A stretch of 64,000 nucleotides of DNA, from NCBI RefSeq assembly GCF_905147045.1, contig NC_065888.1, positions 13,459,001 through 13,523,000 on the forward strand, read 5' to 3'. Under the pieces are notes generated by a model. It was not told the origin of the DNA, searched no databases, and saw only the letters and a program-made list of their open reading frames with translations. The DNA comes from Nymphalis io (taxonomy: Eukaryota > Arthropoda > Insecta > Lepidoptera > Nymphalidae). The position numbers and the translations under genes were made by a program. Positions 12,770 through 26,283 of this stretch are shown here, piece after piece. Position 1 is the stretch's first letter. Each line of letters begins with the position of its first letter.

Positions 12770-12885
12770 AAAAGGCGGCGTTGACCCTGTGAATAGAACA
12801 CGTTAACGTTAAGCGATTTTCGCTTAACGTTAACGTGTATATAGGTTATATTTCGAGCAAGCACCACTTTTTCAAGTGCTTTTTT
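12770..12885 (+). repeat. Rearranged family B SINE containing a perfect 19-bp hairpin
   Basis: Flanking wording matches family B (gaatagaacacgtt at the A-box end, gagcaagcaccactttttcaagtgc further on). Between them an inverted duplication has formed: the 19 bases at 12798-12816 are exactly complementary to 12820-12838 around a TTT loop. Confidence 0.6.
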
Positions 12886-13953
12886 ATTTATTTATTCAGA
12901 AGGAACTCCAATAGGAGTACACATAAAAATATATTATATAAAAATATTATTTTTTTCTCTATTTAATTTAGGGACTTTTGTTTTACACAGGCTAAAAAAA
13001 TATAAATATACAAGATTTAAAAAAAAACTGAATGGTCCTCCAATTATAGGAGAACACAACGTGCACAAAAACAGTATCGATACTCACAACATAATAATTA
13101 ATTAACAAAAAAGATTAAACTAAGTTGACTTAACAAACTGACACAATAATTTAAATTTAAAATTTTTTTTACAAAAAATAAAAAAATAAATAAACAAAGC
13201 AAACAACAAACCAAGGAACAATAATGAACTTAATTAAATCTCATGCTCGGTAGTGAAGGAACACATCATGGGAACGCCAAGGTGTCGAATTATGTGTTGT
13301 GGAATAAACCCCAAAGAGAATAAGGATACAGTCCTTAACAGGATGGGAGGTCTTCGAGCAGAGTGAAACTTATTGGTTAATACTATATTCTGTATAAATA
13401 GTGTTTTTATTTAAAAATGTTATAGTTTTAATGAACTAAATAAAGCCTACAATTATTTTAATATTTATTCCATGCCGTGTGAAAACGTCTTAATTTAAAT
13501 TTCTAAGCACGATAAATAAGTACGCTAAAACTAAAACTGATATTGGTGTTCTAGAAAGTTTAAGATCCTAAATAATATTAACGATATGCGAAAATACGAC
13601 CTAATTATTAGGTATTACGGCACAGATTACTATACTGAAATATCAAAATCGAATTTACTTGCTTATGGTACAATAAAATTATTCTGAATATTGAACAAGC
13701 GTGACTTGAATAAATATAACATTTTGCCGATATTTCAACGAAACATTAAAATAAAGGATTTAAATGTATAGTATAAAATCTGCTTAATAGTTTCGGATTA
13801 TTTGCCTTTATGTGGAGTTCATTTCTTATATTGTATAAGAAAGATATTATATTATGTAGACGTAAAAAAAACATCATCATATTATAATAAAAGAATTTAC
13901 TAATACTCCATTACGAAATCTAATAAAATAACATACGAGCACTATTAACAACT
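12886..13953. other. AT-rich stretch with a possible family B 3' fragment
   Basis: Around 13240-13370 the wording (gaaggaacacatcatgggaa, gtggaataaaccc, gggaggtcttcgagc) looks like an eroded family B 3' half. The rest is A-rich and T-rich DNA without a supported gene. Confidence 0.35.
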
Positions 13954-14303
13954 GACTCGTTGGTCTAGTGGGTAGATATAAGACCGCAGGTCCCGAGGTC
14001 CTGGATTCGAACCCCGGATTGGGCCAGTAAAAAGTTATTGGATTTTTCTGTTAAAGATTTTCAAAAGCAGCCCAAAGTCTGGAAGACTCCCGTGGTTCGG
14101 AAAGCACATAAAACAGCTGTTCCTGCGCTTGAGCTCTTTCCGGTCGTCGGAGTGCCGTCCAATTGAATTATGAGAGTGAGGAAACAGAGAGTGCACAGTG
14201 TATGTGCAAACACTTGTGCACTGTAATATGTAATATTCTGCGCACTCGGTTTATTTCTCTTGAGATTTACCGCCTGACGTCGGTCGGGGGACGTCATTAT
14301 CAT
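13954..14303 (+). repeat. tRNA-derived SINE, family C, full length
   Basis: The 5' end is tRNA-like with an A box (ttggtctagtgggtagatat) and a B box (ggattcgaacccc). The body has tctggaagactcccgtggttcgg, ctctttccggtcg, gagagtgcac and tgcaaacacttgtgcactgtaatatg, and the end is cgtcattat. The structure is that of a Pol III SINE rather than a cellular tRNA gene, because the cloverleaf does not close. Confidence 0.75.
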
Positions 14304-14493
14304 AAAATCTTATAATGAATGTCCTTTAAATTTATTACTATGGCATCAATTGGAAAGGGCAGTACTCAGTAGAATTACTACACCACTGAATACTGAAAAT
14401 GAAGTTTTATACGTGTCTTCATTATTCGTTAAAGACATTTTAATATCCGAAAATTTCTTCGCGACCCAACCTCATAAGAAATAAAAATATTTC

Positions 14494-14768
14494 ACTTGGT
14501 GGTAAATTTGCGCAAGCTCATCTGAGTAGGCAACACTCACTCATCAGATATTCAACCGCCAAACAGCAACACTTAGTAATATTATTATTATGTTCCGACT
14601 TGAAGGGTGAGTGAGCCAGTGCATCTACAGGCACTAGGGACATATCGTCATAGTTCCCAAGGTTGGTGGTGCATTGGCGATGTAAGCAACGGTGTATATT
14701 TCTTACAACGCCAATGTCTATATGTCTATGGGTGGTGATGACCAGGTAGCCTACCTATTTTATATAAA
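14494..14768 (+). repeat. SINE family A, diverged full-length copy
   Basis: Landmarks in forward order: acttggtggtaaatttgcgcaagctc, cactcactcatcagatattc, gaagggtgagtgagccagtg, gttcccaaggttggtggtgc and cctattttatataaaaa. The A-rich 3' tail is on the right. Confidence 0.8.
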
Positions 14769-15129
14769 AAAAACATTTGTTGCCTGATTCCTTCAAAATC
14801 CAATATTAAAAATATTAGAATACAAACAGAATGACGCAAACAGTTTCTATCAAATATTTCGTAAACATGTAAGTTAACGTAAGTATGAAACGTCATTTAT
14901 ATTATAAACGAATATATGTTACACACATTGACGTTGCCTAACAATGTGACCCTCGCATTTAAAGTAAACAAACGACCTCGTAGACTATAGACCACCTGTC
15001 GCCTTCCCGCCGTATAAAGCGCTTCAAGCACAAAGAAATAAACATATCCTCTTCAAATACACGACAAAATAAAATTCATATCCTAATCAAACAATATTCA
15101 CAAATATCAAAAAATATATATTCATAATT

Positions 15130-15440
15130 CGAGTTAGAATCGATGTATCGTTTGATATCAATGATAATATAACGATAAAATTAACAAAACTAAAACTCCA
15201 CATTCAAAGCTCTTTAAGGTTACAAAATGTGTCTATTGCCTGAATAGTTTATACCTAACCAGCGTATATACACGACGTAATATAAAATAATAATTTTTTG
15301 GTTGTTTCTCTTTTATTAATTTAAATATCTCTTGGTACAATATGAAATAGTAAATATTAAACTTAAAGCGTTATTTACACCAAAATATAAAGATATACAT
15401 TTTTATTTAGAACGAATTTATTTACTGGTCATCTCGAAAT
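15130..15440 (+). repeat. Copy 1 of a diverged 300-bp direct duplication
   Basis: Anchor words occur in the same order and spacing as in 17575-17880: ctctttaaggtt, gtgtctattg, tgaatagttt, tatacacga, cttttattaat, gcgttattta and acatttttatttag. No reading frame is shared. It may be an unnamed transposon family or a local duplication. Confidence 0.65.
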
Positions 15441-17170
15441 CCTTTCGGACATAGGCTATTGTAAGTCATGCCCTGTTAATATGTAACCAACCACATAGTT
15501 CTTGCGGATTTCTCAAGAACTGTCAAGATAATCCAGAGAGACTTATAACGAAAAAAACATGGCTATCACAGAAAGTCCGAAATATGTGTATTTATTTACA
15601 AGAATATACTATATAGCAAATACATATATATATACATGTGTATTGTATATGCGCCACATACAAGCAAAGAAAGTAAAGCGCGGCGGCGGAAGCATGAGCG
15701 AGCGTCAACCGTTTACCAACGTCAAGACATATAAGTCGGTCTTATCCCCAAAAGGAGACAATAGATGATTCACATTAAAATTACAAAAATGTGATATATA
15801 TCCAGCTTTTAAACTCAGGTGGTATCCCCATGGGTCGTAAAGGATAATATTTCTAAACGGAAAAGGGGTCATGTTGAAGTATGCATAAAATCCGCATAAA
15901 ATATAAACATAGAATAGAAGATTAACAGTTAAGGAAACGTAAAAAGTCCCTCAGCCTTTCCTCCATTTTACCTCAATTGAAAAAGGTCACGTACATCGCG
16001 TATCGGATGTATTTTCCTCAAACAATAATTGATTTAGATCTTTCCGCTAATGTCGCCGTTTGTTAAAGCCGGTAAATATGATAGACGAGATGATAATACT
16101 TTATTATAATTAAAATACTTTATTATAATACTTTATTATAATTAAATTACTTTATTATAATTAAAATTTAAAAAATTTTTTACAAAAAATAAAAAAATAT
16201 TTTGTATTAAATGATTCTAATTATAAAAATTGTGTGAGCGCCAAGGTACTTATGAGAATTGATGTGAAAATAACAAATCCCACGCGACATCATTTGACGC
16301 CCGTTAAGAAGTTTACAGATCAGAAATTTTAATTGGCGACTTTATGCCTAATTATACGTTTATTAAGGTTTTTTTATGATTTCTTCATCAAACAATTTTT
16401 ACAAGAAAACTTTACGAAAATAATTGACGGTCTTATAATTTTAAAAATAACGACTCATAAACGACTTGGATGTTTCGTTTTTATTATATCCAAATCTAAA
16501 TTTATATCCAATTTTATTATATCGCCGAAGGAATTTATTAAAATAAAGTTTTTCACATTTCTCGGTCTTTATAAGTACAAATACTGCTTCGTTTGTCTAG
16601 TAGCTAGTGGTAGCTTACATTTGGTTGCAGATCCAGGGATTTCCAGGGTTCAAATCACATTTAATATTATCTAGTATAATAACGATTGAGATTTTTTCTC
16701 ATCCTGATGTGTGATTATTAAAATCAAGAAAAAATTAATAATATTGATAACACTTGATAATGAGATAGAAATATTTATCATATACCTAGAAATTTAGTTC
16801 GCCAGCGTCAGTACAACAGATTTAGTACCGTTGTTAAGTTGCATGCATGTTGCTTGTTTAACGTCATTCATTAAATGATATATTAAAAACTTATATAATA
16901 CTAAAACGCTAACAGGAAATTAATAAATAACAAACAAGAAAATGACTATTAAACAAACTATAATCAATCAACTTATACTCGTACTGCTGTAGTTATTGTG
17001 TGACACACACCTTCATACGATCGCTTGAAACTAAAGTGACCTAGTAACGACACAAAATTATTTATTATATTTTTTATTAATAATAAAGCAAGGGCAAATA
17101 GACGCGGCTGCGGTGCAGCGCCGGTGCGGCTCGTTTGCGATGACATAAAATATCACTAGAAAACTTGCAC
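15441..17170. other. AT-rich stretch with a tRNA-like SINE scrap at about 16580-16690
   Basis: At 16580-16660 the string gtttgtctagtagctag, then ggttgcagatccagg, then agggttcaaatc resembles A-box and B-box regions of a tRNA-derived SINE. A GC-rich patch at 17100-17140 shares gcaccggcgc-type wording, inverted, with 20675-20700. No coding gene is supported. Confidence 0.3.
16098..16167. repeat. Tandem array of four ACTTTATTATAAT units
   Basis: Four units start at 16098, 16117, 16130 and 16149. Three are 19 bases long (actttattataattaaaat type) and the second is shortened to 13. Confidence 0.85.
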
Positions 17171-17260
17171 GCTGCATGTCGTATAATATTCTACCACATG
17201 TGTATCTACCAACCAGAAGTGAAGCAATGTGGTGTGGAATAAACTCTAAGCATTGTCTAT
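17171..17260 (+). repeat. Fragment of SINE family B
   Basis: The wording taccacatgtgtatctaccaacc, then gtgaagcaatgtggtgtggaataaac corresponds to the middle-to-3' part of family B. Both ends are lost. Confidence 0.5.
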
Positions 17261-17574
17261 AGACGGAATGTTACTATAACAATTAAAATATTTTATATCA
17301 ATTTTATACAAAATGAAAATGAGGTGTTTCAATTAATTATGCAATTTCTATGATAAATCGGGACGTCCCGCGTATCGGGAACGGGACACCTGGTAACAAT
17401 AACTCTTACCTACAAAGCCACGCTTCGAATGAATGATTACATTTGCCGCCATTAAAAGTATGTAAACTAATAAAATTATGCGGCACAATGATCGATGGAA
17501 TAAAGAAAGTCAGCGAAAAGCATTTCCTTGTTTTAACTGTAACAGGCAACAGTCAATTTGGAAAACTGGAGTAC

Positions 17575-17880
17575 ATATGCATCGTTTGAAATCTATGATA
17601 CTATAATGATTAAATTATCAAAACTACAAATTCCACTTTCAATGCTCTTTAAGGTTTCTGAACGTGTCTATTGACTGAATAGTTTCCCAAACCATCCTGT
17701 ATACACGATCTAATATAACACAATAATTATTCGTCGTTTCACTTTTATTAATATATTTATTTCTATGAGACCGAAAAAACTCTTGATACATAATAAAATT
17801 GTAATCATAAAACCTAAAACGTTATTTATACCAGACTTTAAAGGTTGTACATTTTTATTTAGCACAGCACTCTTCATCTC
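17575..17880 (+). repeat. Copy 2 of the diverged 300-bp direct duplication
   Basis: Matches copy 1 (15130-15440) over its whole length with many substitutions and small gaps. Copy 2 has an extra stretch near 17760-17790. The two copies are 2.4 kb apart in the same orientation. Confidence 0.65.
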
Positions 17881-17957
17881 GAATTACAGTTACACTCATA
17901 TTTAAATAATGAAGTACAATTACACTTATCTATACATATAATTAATTAAATTAATTA

Positions 17958-18185
17958 ATGGAATTCCTTACCAGCTCACGTGTTCCCCTCCTCTTGCAAC
18001 CCGGGTTCCTTCAAACGAAGCGTGAAGAGGCATCTTGCGGGCCGGCAAGGCGGGGACGGCTAGTACAGAACATTCTTTCCGACTGTACTGGCCGTCGTCG
18101 CGTTTGGACTCTACTACCACTTACCATCAGGTGGAGTAGAGTCATTTGCCATCCCGGCGCATATAAAAAATAAATAAATAATAAA
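17958..18185 (+). mobile_element. 5'-truncated LINE, last ~215 bp and A-rich tail
   Basis: Nearly identical to 27587-27800. One frame reads EWNSLPA-like residues before a stop and is typical of the extreme C-terminus of lepidopteran LINE reverse transcriptase proteins. The element ends in ataaaaaataaataaataa. The short length with an A-rich 3' end is what incomplete target-primed reverse transcription leaves. It encodes nothing functional. Confidence 0.65.
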
Positions 18186-21100
18186 TCTGTAACTGATCGC
18201 TGTCTGTACATGGAAGATATGTGAGTAAAATTATTACCGGGGCCTTTATCAACGCAATAGAACCCAAAACAATGATTGCTAGAATTTTTGTCTGTTTGTC
18301 TGTTTATCTGGTTGTGCGTTTCTGCACGCTAATCTTAGGAACGGCTAAACGGATTTGAGTGCCGTTTTCACTAATATATTATGGCTAACTTCACTTAAAA
18401 TTTAGTGTTAGTTTTATCTCAATCGGTTTATAAATAATAAAGTTATGTCAGTTTAAGGAATCACGTCGAACATATATTTGACACAATTGCTATAAAATAA
18501 TTTCCAATGTAAGTTAAACTCAGATCTATATGATTAATCATATTAAATAAGGTTCAGCCTAGCTGGTATATGTCGGTTAACTCGCCTATGCGTGGATATA
18601 TGACTATCTTTTAAGGTTGACTATAACCTTTTGTAATCAAATTTGTTCTAAAATAATGCATTATTTGCAAAGTTGTTTTTATAAAACGTTAATTCTTATG
18701 AAAGATATCGAGATAAGACCATAGACAGTTTTTAGTACTTTTTATAGTGTTGACATATTATTATAACAGGTAGTTGAGTAGGTTGTTTGAATTTTCGTTT
18801 TAGTTTTAAAAGGGCACAATTTTTTTTATCTGTGAAGGTATCGTTTGCAGTCACAATAAATAAAGCATAGGTTAGCAAGTATGTCGGAATAGATTTAAGG
18901 GAATGATAATTTTCACATATATGATTGCAATTCTATGTTGCCCTATCTGGGTGCGTTGAAAACTGAACGAATACCAATATCCATGAAAATAAAACTAAAA
19001 ATGTTCTATATATTGAAATATTAAGTCTGCTGTTTGTGATTTTTTAAAGTTATAAGCAGGTGAAACCGCAGGCACATTTAGTACTTAAATAAGTTTATTT
19101 AAATATGATTGCAACTGTATTCCCGTTTCGCGGTTATCGCTTCGCCGTTGATCAGATTTTAATTAATATTAATTCATACGAATTTATTCAGTACACTACT
19201 TCTATAATCAAATTAACGGTGCCATTCTCTATCAATACTTTTATACGATTGATTATGTTATGCAACACATACATGCAATTATGCCATGATTTGATGTGTA
19301 TTGGTGTGTTATAAAAAGTTTTTATGATGATAATGATGATGAGCATTAACCATCACATGTCCGATAGACCTCACAGATGACCCCGCATATAACACAGAAA
19401 CCATTATTTTAAAAATTACAATTTAAATAAATTACATTTCAGTTACTTTTGCTAAAATGCAAAAAAATCAATCCGTTGTTATCTTTACTGAGTGTCAATC
19501 ACCACGTGATATCTTTTTTAAGTTATTTTTTTAATAATATCTAAACGTTCAATATGAATTTTAAAATAAATTTTCTTTTGTAATATATATCGTCTAAATT
19601 ATATATTTATATTGATATATCTTTCCTAATATAATAAATACGGTAGTGCGTTTGTTTACGCTATCACGTCTTACCTATTCAACCCCTCAAACGCGGGCGA
19701 AGACGCGGGCTACAACTAATAATTTATAAATTACTTTATTTTGTGTTGTTGTTTGTTTGCCTAAACGTGCGAATCTCAGGATCTAACTTCCGATTTAATA
19801 AACAAAACTTTATACGTTAAATAGCCGATAGGTATAATATCGAGTACATTTATTAAGAAAGATTATATATAATTAGATTACGGGATGGATGCGGACTGCC
19901 CAAGATCGAGATGGTTGGCGTTTCTATGTGAGAGACTTTCGTCCAGCAATGAACGGCAAAAGGCTTAAAAAAATAATATATATATATATAAACTAATATT
20001 TGAGTCAAAATGGGCGGAGAAGTAACATTCAACTCGAATTAATTCGCACGGCAGATGCATTTTAAAACATTTATAAAAAGCTGCTTTAACGTACTGTGTA
20101 TTGCTTTACTTCATCTAATAGAATATAAAATACAATAAAATAAAAGCGGCAGACTTTTAGACATAAATAATTTAGTTATTTATGCGTCACTCGTATTCCA
20201 CATGGGACTGATCGTCCATTACAAAACACCGAAAAGCGCTCCAATAAACGTAAAAACAGATTACAATATTATTTCAAAAAAATATATGAGTGAATATATT
20301 TCATAAATAATTTAAAAATATTAGATGTTACAATGTCACATATACATAAACTTTAAACTTTTTCAATGTGAATTATATATTGTGTTATTTGATAGAACCC
20401 AGCAGATACGATTAGGTTCCAGGATATTTTTATAACAAAATAAAATTTCTATTTCACCCATACGAAATTGAGACGAGCGGACGGGATATATTTTATTTAG
20501 GTTTTAACAGACCATTACCTATTACTATTACATAACCATTTTTATTTTATAGATATTTTGACATAGTTGCATCTGCCAGAATCGTGATTAAATTTTTATG
20601 TGACCCTGAGAGTGAAACAAATACCCATTTCCAATTCAGTCCGAATTTGTAAGCTGTACTTCGTGTACGTGACGCTGCAACCGCACCGGCGCCGCGTCTG
20701 AACCGCGAATTCCATTGAATAGTACAGCAGACATCACAGTGCATTAGAGGAATAAAAGCGTATCCGTGGATGGTGCGGGGGTGGTCTAGACTTAGGTATA
20801 AAATATAGTTATTGGTGTCCAAGCTTGCTTCATACCAAATTTCATCAAAAACAGTGATGCATGTGGCTTAGTCATGAAAGCGTAACAAACACACAGACAG
20901 AGTATTTTTCGTATTAATAAATATAGTAAATAAAAAAGGTTATACTCTTTAATATCTGGTCCAGTCAACTAAGAAAGTATATTTTTGATAAACAGTTTTG
21001 TAGTTTTTCAAAATATATTTTTAAGACCAAAAACGAAATGTTATCTTAAAGAAACAAATTGAAATCTTACAAACGAAGTAGCACAGACGTAACAATGAAT

Positions 21101-21639
21101 GCTCCGTGGAGTGCGCACTCGACGTTAGTTCTTAACGAATTTCGTTGTTCTTGTACGTATAAATATTTATATTATATTTGAGATCACAGTATAATTTAAG
21201 TGAGTTTATATTTTGATTAATGACAAAAAGCGTTTTCTAAAATTTTTTTTTTTTTTTTTTTACATTTTATATAATCTAATTTAAATAGTAGATAGTGACG
21301 AAATAGAACATATTTTATGAATATTTATAACCGCTGGCTAACTTACGATTCAAAGCGTTGATGTTGATTTATACAACTCAACGGAAGTATAATATATGTT
21401 CTATTTATGAAAAAAATGAAAAATGAAAAAATAGTTTATGCTTTATCAAGTTGTACATAGAAATAAAGGTTGGGACCCTCTAGTGAGTATAATTTAATAC
21501 TCGTGACAGAAGGACCCGCTCTTCCATAACATACAATTCTGTCCATGTTCTTAAAAAGAATAAACAATATCTTACTACATATATACTAAAACTCACAATC
21601 AGTAGGTAAACTAACATTATATCAAAATGAATTTTACTT
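18186..21639. other. AT-rich intergenic stretch with old repeat fragments
   Basis: Around 18280-18430 there is a dispersed-repeat wording (tttttgtctgtttgtctg, then ggaacggctaaacggattt). Around 19685-19715 the string gcgggcgaagacgcgggct resembles the end of another family (compare 29490-29519). The frame at 20547-20822 on the minus strand shows no domain. Confidence 0.35.
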
Positions 21640-21680
<41 letters not shown>

Positions 21681-21716
21681 TATGTGTGTGTGTATGTGTA
21701 GGTGGGTGTATGTGTA
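21640..21716. repeat. (GT)n microsatellite with interruptions
   Basis: About 75 bases of TG repeat, pure in the first half and then interrupted by TATG and GGTGGG units. Confidence 0.9.
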
Positions 21717-24700
21717 GATTACAGTAGATTAGATTATGTTATATGTATTTATAATATTTATGTTTATGATACACGCCTAAAATAAACATTGTGGAAAACA
21801 CATATGTAACAATGTGCCATAATATTCTAGCAGCAGCAAAATAAAAAATATAATATCGTGCATTAATACTAACCTTTTATTTGTAAATATTGTTGTCTGA
21901 GATCTTAAGTCGTAAGTCCAAGCAATTAAGAATGTCGGTTGCTTAGAGATCAATAATGAATTGTTCTCCCTTTGCTGTTCATTATACAATAAACAGTAAT
22001 TATTGAAATAGATCAAAGTATAACATTGTATCGCAGCGTGTTTGATCCGATATAAATCAAGTACCTCACAGACCCTAAAGAGCTTAACTTTATTAGAATT
22101 TCCTTTAAAAGTTAAAGGGAAAATGCTTAATAAATATGAAGGTAATATCGATATGAAAGGCTCCAATTAGCTAAAGGCTCAATAACGTAGAGTGGCCTCG
22201 TAATAAAAAGGGCCTCGAGCACCTACACTTTTTATCTATAATATAAGCAACGTACTACATGTGAATTCGGGAAATCCTCAGAGTTTAACGAAGTTCTTAT
22301 CATAGCAAGTTATTAAATTAAAAACAGAACGGAATTGAATACAATTTTATTTAACCAAATCTATGAATTTGTAGGATTCTGCAGTGTCATTGACCTGGCT
22401 GTCGTGACTTTGCTCAATGTTTGAATACGGTTCCCGAAATTGTTATCGATCGATTTTTTACTAAGCTGCATATCTATCTCTGGCTTGTGGATGCCGAAAA
22501 ACTTTAAGCAGGACTAACGATAGTCAATGGACAACTGTTTTATTTTTTCCCAATTTCATATACACATCATTTATTTTATGAAACTACATATATACTATAT
22601 ACTGCAGGAATATTAAATAAAGCCGAAATAAACCGTTTCTCACACTTCGGTGGAAGCTGTTTTATCTAAACATTACGCCTCAAGCATCAAATTTCACGAT
22701 GAAAAAAAAAACAATGTAAAGGTTGGTGACCTTTAATCGCCATTTGAAGTTTACAGAAAAGCCACAAACAAATGTTAGAAAATAAATACATAAACAAAAC
22801 AAAACTAATCAGTAAATTAACATGCAAAGTTCGTTTGGTAAAACGACGCTGTCTACCAAAAGTTTTCAATTTTTATTTTCCATGTTCGTTAAAGTGGTTG
22901 AATTTATTCATCTCACGTACGCCAGAGGTGGGCTCGTAATGTTTGACTTAGTTTCACTTCAGCTAAATCCGATTTGCGGCGCTCGTAACACACGAACTCA
23001 CTGGTGACTTTCAAATTACAAATCTTGTCGCATGAAAAATGTATCATCGCTGTTCTGTTCCAGTCGATTCAGCTGATATCGGATGTTGTTCAATCTCCTT
23101 TCACATCGGTACCATTAAATGGAAAACTATTTTAAAGTCGTTTTAAATTGAGCTGACGCAGTACTAACGCGCGTTTATCTATTGTGTATTGAAGGTTGCT
23201 ATTTCGATATATAAGCATCGGAATCCATTCATATACTACTTATAGGCAAAGTTATTTTCCTTTCCTTTTCCTTTTCCATCACGTTCATTCGTTATGATTT
23301 GGTGGATCTCCAGTATGTGTTGCTCCACTAAAAAGCCTACAGCATTTTGTCCTCAAAGAATAATCCACACGATGAGTATAGTTTAGTAGAACATAATGAG
23401 TTTTAAATGTATAAAAAAATACCGTAAAGAATTCTCCACGTCCAATTTGAGTTTGTAAGAATGGCAATATGTAGCAGCTGTAGTACAGCGCTACCATCCG
23501 CTTGCAATAGAAACAAACTGTGTATGAAGCAAACGTTATACTTATCACATTTTAAAATTATACATAAAAAACTTAAATAAAACGAAAGTGTCTGTCTGTG
23601 TTTTCAAAATAACAGCCTCTGTTTGAGTTAATAGCTATTCGTGAGTTGCCAAAAACAAAACAACCTTCTTTTTATTTTATACTTCCGCTGATACCTAATA
23701 ATTTTAATATTATATATATAATTCGAATAGACATTATATATATTAAATTATTTTGAAGAATTGTCGTCTTAAGAAATGGATAATATAAAACCCAATTTCC
23801 ATAAAATATATAGGTAACATCCTTCATGATGAGTAGTCAAACGGGTTGAAGTATAAGGTTCAATCTCTAACAGATATACCAACATATAATTGTATTTACT
23901 TCGCAGTTTACTTTAATTTAAATTTTAATACGAAACCTCTGTGGGAGGTACTAGTCAATATTTATCTGAATAACGTTATTGATTGATTGAATTCGTTTGT
24001 TGAATTTAAAATATTCACGTGACCAAAGTTTAACGAAATAACGACTACAGAAATCGTTTGAAATCGAATTAAATGCAGTTACTAAGCCCGCTGGTGTGAC
24101 TGTGCCAGGATATCGCATTAGGAAGGACAGACGTTTGCGCGTTCAGTATTGAAACATTTATTCATTTTGCATCATTGAATTAATGAGTCAATAACAGAAT
24201 GAAAGTATGTGACAAGTATAAACAGTAATATCATTACAATGTTTTTAAAATAGATACAGATATAGAAATATAGTCATGTAGACTATAATTAATTACGTTA
24301 CGTATTATTATTTCGAATATATTCGTATTTTTTAAATTTGAAACAAAAATAGTAAAATTTAATGAAGTAAGAATCCACACCTGACGCAAAGCTGCCCATA
24401 ACACAGCGACGTTTTCACGCTGTACGGCAATGGACAACCCTTGCGCCAAGACCCAGAGTGACTATTAGTAATGATGGTAACTAGTAAGTAAGTAGTGATA
24501 ACACTGGTTCGTATGTATCGAGAACCGACAAAAAAATTAACATTAATCTATGTAATATGTAATATATATATAACATAAAAATATTTTGAACTTCCAATAT
24601 GAAAATCAATAAAAATAATTAATGGAGTATATGTATGTTTGTAATATGATACACAAATATTCAAATATTTACATTCATTTAAACAAAAAAACATTTTTCG

Positions 24701-25079
24701 ACCAAACCCATGAAAATGTTATGACTCAAAATGGCTTGCAATTACCCGTCCGCTTATAAAAATACCATCCAAAATTATTATAAGGGAATTCTAAAATTGT
24801 TTTTAAAGAATCCATGTTGGATATTATGAAAGTTACTCATGATGTTACCGGGTCGAGGGTGGATAGCTCTTAGTAAAATATTAATTTAAACAACTCGCTT
24901 TTGTCTGTCGAGTTATTGCTCGGCGACATGATACATTTCAATTATTAAAACGCTAATTTATACTTAGACGACTTCCAAAATCATATGAATATTCTGTTCA
25001 AGCTTGAAACCTTAGTTACTCTAAGTTTAAACTAGTACCTAACTTATAGGAGGCATATGTTAATATTATATTTGTTACG
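21717..25079. other. AT-rich intergenic stretch, no supported gene
   Basis: The longest frame is 21777-22166 on the minus strand (129 codons). It is rich in Leu, Ile, Phe and Tyr, as expected of translated AT-rich DNA, and has no recognisable motif. I saw no SINE copies here. Confidence 0.45.
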
Positions 25080-25890
25080 ACAGACAGACAATGTAATAAC
25101 TTCGACACCCGTGTTCGCTATTGTGCATTAAATTTTGATGATTTGATTAAGTAGTTCCTGCAGCTTTGTCTGAAGCTAGCTTACTCCTACACCCATTAGG
25201 GTAAGGGGTGGTAGGAAGGTGCTGTATTATATCAACTGGCAGAAAAATATTTTAAAGATATATAAATGTCTAATAATGCAGTGATAATCCTTCTGGCTCA
25301 TTTCGACCACGGTGACCACTTTTTAGGGACACTGACAACTGTACAAAACATAATATTATAGTTTGTCGCAGGTTTGGTTTGCCCAAAAACACGTGCACTC
25401 TCTATACCCTAACTTTCATAGTCCAGTGAGGGGTAATCCAATACGCATAAAATACATATTTATTTATTTATATCCAGAAGCTTGAATATAAAATTACATG
25501 CCTTCTAACTTTATAAATGAGGGGTTTCCATACAATCTTTCATCCCTTATTTTAATCCTTTAAGGGTGTAATTTCCAGAAATCCTTCTTTAGTGGGTGTT
25601 TACATCATAAAATGTATCAAATGTATCAAAATTTCAAGTTTCTAACCCCTGTTTAGGCTCTGCGTTGATGAATCAGTCAGGAAAAGTCATTATAATGTAT
25701 ATAGATATAACAACAAAAATACGTATGTTTTATAACTTTTGATAGACTCAACCGATTTTGATGAAATAAAGATTAAACGAAACCTCGATATACTTCTCGT
25801 AATAATTTAGTTATTTCAATTTGTAATTTTTAGCCGTTTCCGAGATTAGCCTGGACAAACAGACAGACAGACAAAAAAAAAGAAATGATT
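25080..25890. mobile_element. Probable old transposon remnant, class uncertain
   Basis: The block has wording found in many dispersed lepidopteran repeats: cacccattagggtaaggggtgg, aaccgattttgatgaaataaag, and finally cctggacaaacagacagacagacaaa with an A-run. No coding frame survives. I cannot separate a LINE 3' region from a non-autonomous DNA element by eye. Confidence 0.35.
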
Positions 25891-25992
25891 GTTTTGGTTT
25901 CGGTAAATCGCCATATTAACTTTAAAAGAGACAGTTATTTTGAAATCGAAGACACTTCAATTTTATTTATATGTATAGATGTATAGATTTAT

Positions 25993-26283
25993 AGCCGAGA
26001 TGGTCTAGTGGTTAGAACGCGAGAACCTTAACCGATGATCGCGGGTTCAAGCCCAGGCAAGCACCACGGGATTTTCAAGTGCTTAATTTGTGTTTATAAT
26101 TCATCTCGTGCTTCACGGTGAAGGAAAACATAGTGAGGAAACCTGCATGTGTCTAATTTCATTGAAATTATGCCACATGTGTTCTACAAACCCGCATTGG
26201 AGCAGCATGGTGGAATAAGCTTCTCCTCTAAAAAAGGAGAGGAGGCCTTAGCCCAGCAGTGGGATATTAACAGGCTGTTACTG
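25993..26283 (+). repeat. tRNA-derived SINE, family B, best-preserved copy
   Basis: Full order of landmarks: gccgagatggtctagtggtt (A box), cgcgggttcaagcccagg (B box), caagcaccac, gtgcttcacggtgaaggaaa, tgcatgtgtctaatttcatt, cccgcattggagcagcatgg, ggaggccttagcccagcag and caggctgttactgt. I used it as the reference for other family B copies. Confidence 0.9.

Noticed and set aside
13954..14030. tRNA gene
   Set aside because: A and B boxes are present, but the sequence does not close into a cloverleaf and continues into a SINE body seen elsewhere.
21777..22166. 129-codon minus-strand frame
   Set aside because: Composition (Leu, Ile, Phe, Tyr rich) is typical of translated AT-rich DNA; no motif, no splice context and no repeat match.
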